Source of the DNA: Methanobacteriaceae archaeon
Lineage (GTDB): Archaea > Methanobacteriota > Methanobacteria > Methanobacteriales > Methanobacteriaceae
Direction: 5' to 3'
DNA length: 5,084 nt
Assembly (NCBI GenBank): GCA_030693105.1
Contig: JAUYBK010000181.1
Coordinates: 1-5,084 of the forward strand
Positions 1 to 5,084 of the stretch are shown piece after piece. The position numbers were made by a program, and so were the translations under genes. The notes beneath the pieces are model-generated. The model had not been told where the DNA came from, did no database searches, and saw only the letters and a list, made by a program, of their open reading frames with translations. Positions within the stretch are counted from its first letter, which is position 1. Every line of letters starts with the position of its first letter.

Positions 1-306
1 TCGAAGTGGAACTGAACTCGCATCGCTTGTCATGTAATCAATACCTTTAACTCCCATTACATTGCTAATTTCGTGAGGATCAGCGACCACCGCTGTTGTA
101 CCGTGCGGAACTACGGCTTCGGCAAACCGGGAAGGACTTAGCATTGAACTTTCTATGTGGATATGGGAGTCAATGAAACCAGGTAAGATATATCCGGAAT
201 ATTTGCCTTCAATTTCTCTCACGCAACTTATAAGACCATTATTCATTTCTATTTCAGCAGGATATATCTCCTCGGTAAAAATGTTCAATAAATTTCCCCT
301 AATCAT
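1..306 (-). CDS. ade: Adenine deaminase, N-terminal part (cut by left window edge)
   Basis: Adenine deaminase hydrolyses adenine to hypoxanthine and ammonia in cytoplasmic purine salvage; it is a metal-dependent enzyme of the amidohydrolase superfamily. The visible 102 residues contain the family hallmarks: PGFIDSHIHIESSM at residues 42-55, where His48 and His50 form the HxH metal-binding pair, then PHGTTAVVADPHEI at 67-80, a stretch typical of this family. The rest of the barrel and the C-terminal domain lie outside the window. The ATG at 306-304 is chosen because an in-frame TAA stands just upstream at 324-322 and an AAGGT ribosome-binding site lies 7 bases before it. This start gives a shorter N-terminus than the E. 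coli enzyme. The gene begins 29 bases after the flippase stop on the same strand, so read-through from the glycan genes is possible, although its function is unrelated to theirs. I am very sure of the family and less sure how it is transcribed. Confidence 0.94.
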   Translation of the reverse strand, partial: MIRGNLLNIFTEEIYPAEIEMNNGLISCVREIEGKYSGYILPGFIDSHIHIESSMLSPSRFAEAVVPHGTTAVVADPHEISNVMGVKGIDYMTSDASSVPLR

Positions 307-313
307 GTCAAAA

Positions 314-318
314 ACCTT
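314..318 (-). promoter_or_regulatory. Ribosome binding site of adenine deaminase
   Basis: AAGGT on the minus strand sits 7 bases before the ATG at 306, complementary to the 3' end of 16S rRNA. With the in-frame stop at 324-322 it fixes the start of the deaminase. The whole 307-335 gap is A-rich and shows no hairpin. Confidence 0.6.
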
Positions 319-335
319 CTTTTATTGTACTTCTT

Positions 336-1781
336 TTATTTAATCACCAAACTTTTCATAAATTTAAGTTCTTCTTTTGTTAAAGCCCTCAAAAACCCCA
401 TTAATCCAATATAAATGCCTGAACAGATTAAAATAGCCAAAAAAATCTCTGCAATGCTACTTGGAGCGTATATTATTATAAAAATTCCAATAATAATCGA
501 AGCCATAATACTTTTTAGTATGGGGGTTACTTCAAAATCAAATTTAAAATTATTTAGAGTATAGAATAGTGCCACAATGAACATAATAGAATATGATACT
601 AATGTGGTGAAGCCTGCTCCTAATATGCCAATATAAGGTATCAGGATCAGGTTTAAAATTACATTGGAAAGTCCGGCTATTATCCAAGAAGTGCCTATAA
701 TCTTCATTTTTTTATCAAGTAGTATAATTTGAGCTAGTATCATGTACAATCCAAATATAGTGGTTGATAGGGCCACTAAGGGGGTTATGTAGTATCCTTT
801 AAGAGCAATTTCGGTGGTGGTCAGGATCATTAGTATAGGTTTAGATAACAAACCAAGGGCGAAGACACTGGGGATGGCAGACAGAAGAAAGTATTTCATG
901 GAATATTGGAGAAGTTTTTTAACTTCTTCCATCCGGTTTTCTTCGAAATAGCGAGATAACAATGGTGTTAAAAGAATGTCGAAGGGCACCATCAGTACAA
1001 AAATTAGCATACCAATACTGTACCCTGGTGAATAATAGGCTACGAATGCAGATCCCAGTAACAGTCCAATTAGGTATCGGTCGCTAGAATCTACCACCCA
1101 ATATGATAAGTTGTTCGGCATTCCGGGTATTCCAAAACTTAGATATTCCTTCATATTATTGAATTTAGGAATTTTAAATCCAATTTCGGCCAATATGAGT
1201 GAAAAAACTATTGCAAAAATAATAATTTGACAGATTAATATCCCTGAAACGGCTCCAACAATGCCCTGCCCGTTTAAAACAAAATAACTGACCAAAAATA
1301 CATTTAAATAAGTTTGTATTAACCAGAATAGTGAAAATCTCTTTATTTTTTGCAGAGCTCTTAAAAAGCCAAATAAAACATTGTTTAGACCGATTATGAG
1401 TATGACAAAAGATAAAATTAGTGTAACTGTTAAGTTTCCATTGAAAATTGCTTCAGATATCCATCTCGAAAATAGGATAAATAATAAAGATGCCACAGCA
1501 CTGGAAAGGATAGTTAAGAAAAATATTGAATAAAAACCTTCCGATATGTCTTTTTTATCTTTTTTCACAGCTAAAAGTCGAAACATTGCATAAGGCAATC
1601 CCAAATTAACTAAACTTGATATCAGAATCAGAGTGGTGTTTATCTGGACCCAAACTCCATAGTCTAGGATGCTGAGATTTTTAGTTAGGATGGGTATTAG
1701 AAGTATGCCACTTAAACTTACCAGAATATTAACTAAACCTACCAATCCAATACGTTTGATAAAAAGCTTATATTCTTCCAT
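336..1781 (-). CDS. Polysaccharide flippase (Wzx/RfbX-type, MOP superfamily)
   Basis: This is an integral membrane protein of 481 residues that most likely flips lipid-linked saccharide units across the cytoplasmic membrane. It looks like the polysaccharide biosynthesis protein family (Wzx/RfbX type, related to MATE transporters). I count about 14 hydrophobic segments, roughly at residues 11-33, 45-66, 82-104, 119-141, 148-169, 171-199, 214-241, 243-275, 295-318, 330-355, 359-383, 385-407, 420-438 and 442-464; 12-14 segments and 400-500 residues are usual for the family. The N-terminal pattern, a short basic amphipathic start followed by ILLIPILTKNLSILDYGVW, is characteristic. Three starts are possible: GTG at 1796, ATG at 1793 and ATG at 1781. 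I prefer 1781 because GGAG lies 6 bases before it and the protein then begins MEEYKLFIKR, while the upstream choices lack a clear ribosome-binding site. The gene is last in the glycan block. The substrate cannot be read from the sequence. Confidence 0.92.
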   Translation of the reverse strand: MEEYKLFIKRIGLVGLVNILVSLSGILLIPILTKNLSILDYGVWVQINTTLILISSLVNLGLPYAMFRLLAVKKDKKDISEGFYSIFFLTILSSAVASLLFILFSRWISEAIFNGNLTVTLILSFVILIIGLNNVLFGFLRALQKIKRFSLFWLIQTYLNVFLVSYFVLNGQGIVGAVSGILICQIIIFAIVFSLILAEIGFKIPKFNNMKEYLSFGIPGMPNNLSYWVVDSSDRYLIGLLLGSAFVAYYSPGYSIGMLIFVLMVPFDILLTPLLSRYFEENRMEEVKKLLQYSMKYFLLSAIPSVFALGLLSKPILMILTTTEIALKGYYITPLVALSTTIFGLYMILAQIILLDKKMKIIGTSWIIAGLSNVILNLILIPYIGILGAGFTTLVSYSIMFIVALFYTLNNFKFDFEVTPILKSIMASIIIGIFIIIYAPSSIAEIFLAILICSGIYIGLMGFLRALTKEELKFMKSLVIK

Positions 1782-1787
1782 TTTGAA

Positions 1788-1791
1788 CTCC
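1788..1791 (-). promoter_or_regulatory. Ribosome binding site deciding the flippase start
   Basis: GGAG on the minus strand, within GATGGAG, lies 6 bases before the ATG at 1781. It overlaps the alternative GTG (1796) and ATG (1793) codons' immediate downstream sequence, which argues for the 1781 start. It is placed right after the glycosyltransferase stop codon (1795-1793), fitting ribosome re-initiation. Confidence 0.5.
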
Positions 1792-1792
1792 A

Positions 1793-2992
1793 TCACTTTG
1801 AAATGGCACTGCTTTCTAGTATCAGTTCTAATTTGTCAATGGAATGTTCCCAAGTGAACTTTTGCACATATTGACATCCATTTTTTGCTATCTTTTTTCT
1901 CAAAGTTTCATCTTCAACTAGTCGGACAATATTTTTGGCTAAAAGATGCGGATTTCTTGGTGGTGAAGTTAGGATAGTTTTTTCATTAATTGAGTAATCT
2001 TTTATAGCCCCTACTTCTGTAGAAACAACAGCACAACCACAAGCCATGGCTTCTAATGGTGGTAAACTAAATCCTTCCGACCAACTGGGGTTTACGAATA
2101 TGTCCGATGAGTTGTAAAGTCTTCTCAACTCGTCGTCACTAAGTAGTCTTTCATAAACTTTAATCCATTTTGGAACATCTCTAGATGATTTTGAACCGTA
2201 CAAAACAAATTCTATTTCCGGATGAAGGTTTTTAACGATTTTTAGGGCATTAATTCCATCAATCGAACCTTTGTAGGGGGCTGTCATGTGGGGCATGGCG
2301 ATTCTAATGGGTCTTTTTGATGGTGGATTTATCTCTTTGTAGAATTTATCAAAGTTGACTCCATTTTCTACTATCCCTTTGATTCTTTCATCAAACTTCT
2401 CTTCTACCAATTTTTTTAACAAGTTGGATACTGTTATTTTGTTCAAAGGAAGAGAATAGGTATCTTCCACCATTTTTTTAATTTTAAGAAGTTCAGGATC
2501 CTCTGGAGTCAAATCAGTTAATGACAAGAATATTTTAAAAGGATCTTCTCCTAACTTTTCAGCATTTTTCCAACAATTAGGATTGTTTAAAAGGTCCCAA
2601 ACCTCATAATGTTGAATGAAATAAAATTTTTCTCCTTTCTTAGGACTTAATCTCGCCACAAAGTCTGCAGTATCCCAGGAAGTAGCGAATGTAATATCTG
2701 CATCGGGAATGATCTTTTCAGATATCCTAACAGTTACCGGGTGTATGCTTGGAATTCTTTTAAGTTTAATTTTAAGATCAAACCATCCTACATCACTGTT
2801 CCATTTTTTTTGATTATCCCTCATAAATTGAAATAAACGTTTCCATTCGAGTTTATAAATAGTTGGTCTAACTACAAAAGGAAAAAACAATGTTACGTCA
2901 TGTCCTTTTCCTTTCAGACGATTGGCATGCTCAAATATTACCCTTACCCCGCCTGATAATTCTATTCCGGGTAATATGTAATTTATATTCAT
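1793..2992 (-). CDS. Glycosyltransferase, GT4-like (GT-B fold)
   Basis: This 399-residue protein is predicted to transfer a sugar from a nucleotide-activated donor to a glycan or lipid-linked acceptor at the cytoplasmic face of the membrane. The N-terminal domain opens with a beta strand and the glycine-rich loop ELSGGVRVIFEHANRL (residues 11-26). FIQHYE at 125-130 recalls the acceptor-side domain of GT4-type enzymes. The C-terminal donor domain begins near residue 228 and carries the E-x7-E signature EGFSLPPLE (Glu306 and Glu314), followed by AMACGCAVVSTEVG; Lys241 is a candidate phosphate-binding residue. No membrane segment or signal peptide is visible, and the length is normal for the family. 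Its ATG overlaps the stop of the upstream pyruvyl transferase gene as ATGA. The ribosome-binding site is weak, so translation probably depends on coupling. Donor sugar and linkage cannot be predicted from what is visible. Confidence 0.93.
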   Translation of the reverse strand: MNINYILPGIELSGGVRVIFEHANRLKGKGHDVTLFFPFVVRPTIYKLEWKRLFQFMRDNQKKWNSDVGWFDLKIKLKRIPSIHPVTVRISEKIIPDADITFATSWDTADFVARLSPKKGEKFYFIQHYEVWDLLNNPNCWKNAEKLGEDPFKIFLSLTDLTPEDPELLKIKKMVEDTYSLPLNKITVSNLLKKLVEEKFDERIKGIVENGVNFDKFYKEINPPSKRPIRIAMPHMTAPYKGSIDGINALKIVKNLHPEIEFVLYGSKSSRDVPKWIKVYERLLSDDELRRLYNSSDIFVNPSWSEGFSLPPLEAMACGCAVVSTEVGAIKDYSINEKTILTSPPRNPHLLAKNIVRLVEDETLRKKIAKNGCQYVQKFTWEHSIDKLELILESSAISK

Positions 2993-4272
2993 TTCAATCT
3001 ATTTTTTACTTGTTTAATGAGGATTATGGTTTGATAAAGGTAGTTCATGGCAGATACAACTACCATGATTGGAATGAAAAAATGAATTCGCCAACCTACC
3101 TTGGGCCTGTTTTTTAATGAGTTTCTAACCAAATTTTTAAAAGCTTTATTATCACATTCATACCTTTTTAAGCCTATTTTATAATTTCCTCTGTCAATAC
3201 GAGTGATAATGTCATCTAAAACATCTAAAGTGTCAGTTATTTTTTCACGATTTGTTATGTTTTCCATATTTAAGACACAATCTGACAATTCAATGGAAGA
3301 CATGAATGAACCTACTTTCGGCGCGTAATTAAATGCGAGAAGGGGAACCCCAGCGTTGGCCCCTAAAATCAGTGCATGCAGACGCATAGCAACTATAAGG
3401 TCTAATTTATTTATTAATCCTAATAAGTCCTCGGGCGTATAATCACCTTTTAAAGTAATTATCTTGTCAGGATTTTCCATTAGAGGAATTAATTTTTCCA
3501 TAAGCTGGTCATCGGTGGTTAGATTAGGATGATAATCAACAGATCTTTCTCTGATTACCATGGGTAAACATATTATATGGGCATCAAATTTATCAACGAA
3601 ATAATCACAGATCTTCGCAGTTCCCCGCAGAAGATCTTCTTCAGACCATTTAGAGTGCGATGAATAGAGTTCATCAAAATTTCTAATATTCAAACCGATT
3701 TTTAGGGTGCTTGTTGGAATATCCTTTAAATAATTTATTAGTTGGTTATCTTTTAAATTAGGATTTAAAAGGATTGCAAGGTCATTTATAACTTTAACTT
3801 GGGGTTTAACAACCCCCATATTATTTAACAAATTTTTTGAGATTTGATCTCTTACAAGTATGATTTCGGCCTGGTTCAAAACCCTCTGCACATAGTATCT
3901 CAATAAAAACGAATTTATCGGCACCACACCCACTCCCCAAACTACAAGGGGCAATCCTAATAGTTTTGCTAAATTTAAGAATGAAATACTTGTAAAATTT
4001 TTGTTGACAATATCGCCTCCACCATAAATAACTAATCGAGATTTTTTAAGAAATTTATTAATTTTCTTCCAATTTGAGATTTTATAAAAATCAAATATAC
4101 GAACAGAATCTTCAATTGGATATTTAGATTTAAGTGAGAGGTCATTGTCTGCCATTAAAAAAATATCAGTACCTAAAACTTCCTTAATCTCTTTAAATAT
4201 GCAAATAAATATTGCATTGTCCCCCGTGTTCACGCCTGCGTAATTGGCTATGATAATGTTATTTCTATCCAT
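2989..4272 (-). CDS. Polysaccharide pyruvyl transferase family protein
   Basis: Members of this family (CsaB/WcaK-like) transfer a pyruvyl group from phosphoenolpyruvate to a sugar, giving ketal-pyruvylated cell-surface glycans; some relatives have other or unknown activities. Visible family features in the 427 residues are NYAGVNTGDNA at 10-20, YGGGDIVNK at 83-91, VWGVGVVP at 111-118, VRDQISKNLLNNMGV at 140-154, and the strongly conserved MRLHALILGANAGVPLLAFNYAPKVGSFM at 296-324 (given here as the MRLH core, the AGVP turn and the NYAPKV segment). His299 and Arg297 are likely functional. Residues 396-419 form a hydrophobic stretch near the C-terminus that could anchor the protein to the membrane, which is not typical of the family. 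The open frame extends to an ATG at 4329, but that would overlap the upstream gene by over 50 bases. The ATG at 4272 has AAGGA 5 bases before it and lies one base after the upstream stop, so I use it. Pyruvyl transfer itself is inferred from the family. Confidence 0.9.
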   Translation of the reverse strand: MDRNNIIIANYAGVNTGDNAIFICIFKEIKEVLGTDIFLMADNDLSLKSKYPIEDSVRIFDFYKISNWKKINKFLKKSRLVIYGGGDIVNKNFTSISFLNLAKLLGLPLVVWGVGVVPINSFLLRYYVQRVLNQAEIILVRDQISKNLLNNMGVVKPQVKVINDLAILLNPNLKDNQLINYLKDIPTSTLKIGLNIRNFDELYSSHSKWSEEDLLRGTAKICDYFVDKFDAHIICLPMVIRERSVDYHPNLTTDDQLMEKLIPLMENPDKIITLKGDYTPEDLLGLINKLDLIVAMRLHALILGANAGVPLLAFNYAPKVGSFMSSIELSDCVLNMENITNREKITDTLDVLDDIITRIDRGNYKIGLKRYECDNKAFKNLVRNSLKNRPKVGWRIHFFIPIMVVVSAMNYLYQTIILIKQVKNRLK

Positions 4273-4273
4273 A

Positions 4274-5084
4274 CTAATCCTTGAATTTGAATTTTTCAGT
4301 TGCATAAAAGTATAAACGTTTAAAAACATGTTTCAAGCCAATGTATTTTGACATATAGTATGCTTTCGATAATTGCGATAGCCGTTTATTTCCTTTATAC
4401 TCGTATTCTGAGAAGTCATAGTTATTTAGCCATTTGAAAAACTTTTTTGAATCATAAAATTTATTTTCATCCATATGGGGTGGAATATTATCTTGTATAT
4501 TCTCCCAATTTTCTTTTCTAATAGAAATAAACCCTTTGTCGATATGGATTCTAATTAAATCAAATATTGAAGGTTTTATATTAAAATTACATTTGTTTGG
4601 ATCAATATCTTCGAGAACTAGACCAGTCACCGTTCTTAAACATTTTTCACATGAACCGCAATTTAGTTTAGAAAATTGTGAATGGCAGACTCTTAGATGT
4701 TTCAGATATTCTGGGGTTTCTTTTAGAACCTGCCTGATCTTTTCCGATCTCCCAATTTCGTAGGCATCATGAATTATCTTAGTATCTGCCCAACGAATTT
4801 CATTATCAATTGATGGATGCGATCCCCATGGTACTTTCGGATTATTTTCTGAAAAACTTGAAGCGATGAAAATCGTTCCAATTCCATCTAGTATGGTTAA
4901 TGGTGCAGATATCCCACAAAAGAATATACCGTGACTAACTTCCCCCCACCAACCATCTTTAATTCCATATTCATTAGCTATAGTCGGGTCATTTATCATT
5001 TCTCGCCCATTAGTTTTTATGAAATGGTTTTTCACCCCGTTATTTTTAGCGAAATCTTCTAGCATAAATTTTACTTTATTCCAA
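4274..5084 (-). CDS. QueC-related (PP-loop ATPase-like) protein, C-terminal part, cut by right window edge
   Basis: The reading frame is open to the window edge with no stop upstream of the ATG at 5065, and that ATG falls in the middle of a fold, so I read this as the C-terminal 269 residues of a longer protein. Numbering from the 5065 ATG, residues 124-144 hold LRVC followed by a C-x8-C-x2-C-x2-C array (Cys127, 136, 139, 142) and then LRT. The spacing equals the zinc site of QueC, the 7-cyano-7-deazaguanine synthase that uses ATP and ammonia. The preceding stretch GRSEKIRQVLKETPEY (105-120) also fits the helix before the QueC zinc site. However, QueC's GRN segment and its GYPDCR segment are not seen; here there are WGSHPSID (80-87) and IIHDAYE (97-103). 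A tail of about 120 residues follows the cysteines, far longer than in QueC. The ATP-binding SGGxDS loop would lie outside the window. I infer an ATP-dependent or amide/nitrile-forming enzyme of unknown substrate, perhaps acting on a sugar or glycan precursor, given its place at the front of the glycan genes. Confidence 0.75.
   Translation of the reverse strand, partial: WNKVKFMLEDFAKNNGVKNHFIKTNGREMINDPTIANEYGIKDGWWGEVSHGIFFCGISAPLTILDGIGTIFIASSFSENNPKVPWGSHPSIDNEIRWADTKIIHDAYEIGRSEKIRQVLKETPEYLKHLRVCHSQFSKLNCGSCEKCLRTVTGLVLEDIDPNKCNFNIKPSIFDLIRIHIDKGFISIRKENWENIQDNIPPHMDENKFYDSKKFFKWLNNYDFSEYEYKGNKRLSQLSKAYYMSKYIGLKHVFKRLYFYATEKFKFKD
4278..4282 (-). promoter_or_regulatory. Ribosome binding site deciding the pyruvyl transferase start
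   Basis: AAGGA on the minus strand lies 5 bases before the ATG at 4272, inside the last codons of the upstream gene whose TAG stop is at 4276-4274. This layout supports 4272 over the longer in-frame ATG at 4329 and suggests coupled translation. Confidence 0.55.

Noticed and set aside
1..180. Higher GC (about 48 percent by hand count) than sampled lines of the glycan genes (about 27-35 percent)
   Set aside because: The rise begins inside adenine deaminase, over its conserved metal-binding core, and not at the gene boundary (181-306 is again about one-third GC), so it probably reflects protein constraint and does not mark a transfer breakpoint.
155..343. Plus-strand open frame of 62 codons
   Set aside because: It lies antisense to adenine deaminase, whose conserved motifs are clear on the minus strand; the peptide has no recognisable family and no good ribosome-binding site.
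357..368. CTTAAATTTATG on the minus strand as an archaeal TATA-like box for adenine deaminase
   Set aside because: The spacing to the start at 306 would allow a short leader, but the match is weak, lies inside flippase coding sequence, and such strings are common at this AT content.
2890..3117. Plus-strand open frame of 75 codons across the glycosyltransferase/pyruvyl transferase junction
   Set aside because: It is antisense to two well-supported genes and has no recognisable motif; other plus-strand frames at 1669-1857 and 4536-4763 are rejected for the same reason.
4274..5084. N-acetyl sugar amidotransferase (WbpG/PseA-like), another PP-loop family common in glycan loci
   Set aside because: That family has its cysteine motif at the N-terminus; here the cysteine array is toward the C-terminus with exact QueC spacing.
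4274..5084. Anti-phage defence system of the Qat or type IV CBASS kind, suggested by the QueC-like protein
   Set aside because: None of the partner genes of those systems (ATPase, TatD-like nuclease, nucleotidyltransferase, TGT-like protein) is in the window; the visible neighbours are glycan genes.

Overview
The window is a coding-dense, AT-rich stretch with every recognisable gene on the minus strand, so transcription runs from high to low coordinates. The order along transcription is: the C-terminal part of a QueC-related protein (runs off the right edge), a polysaccharide pyruvyl transferase-family protein, a GT-B glycosyltransferase, a multi-pass polysaccharide flippase, and the N-terminal part of adenine deaminase (runs off the left edge). 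The base composition, the Shine-Dalgarno-type sites and the character of the proteins suggest a mesophilic archaeon of the Methanobacterium type. That assignment is an inference from general appearance; no rRNA or other marker gene is present to settle it.

Positions 5084-336 form one tightly packed surface-polysaccharide block. The first junction has 1 base between stop and start, the second is a 4-base ATGA overlap, and the third is 11 bases (or an overlap, depending on the flippase start). This packing implies a single transcript with translational coupling. The flippase would move a lipid-linked saccharide across the cytoplasmic membrane, the glycosyltransferase would add a sugar, and the pyruvyl transferase-like protein would decorate the glycan with a ketal-pyruvate or a related group. 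The QueC-like protein has no established role in such a pathway. It is the least understood gene here and the best candidate for new biochemistry.

Positions 306-1 hold the first 102 codons of adenine deaminase, a purine-salvage enzyme unrelated to the glycan genes. It starts only 29 bases after the flippase stop, and I see no terminator in that gap. It may be the housekeeping edge of the polysaccharide locus.

I found no tRNA or rRNA gene, CRISPR array, insertion sequence, long repeat or attachment site. There is no gene-free stretch over 300 bases; the longest non-coding gap is 29 bases.
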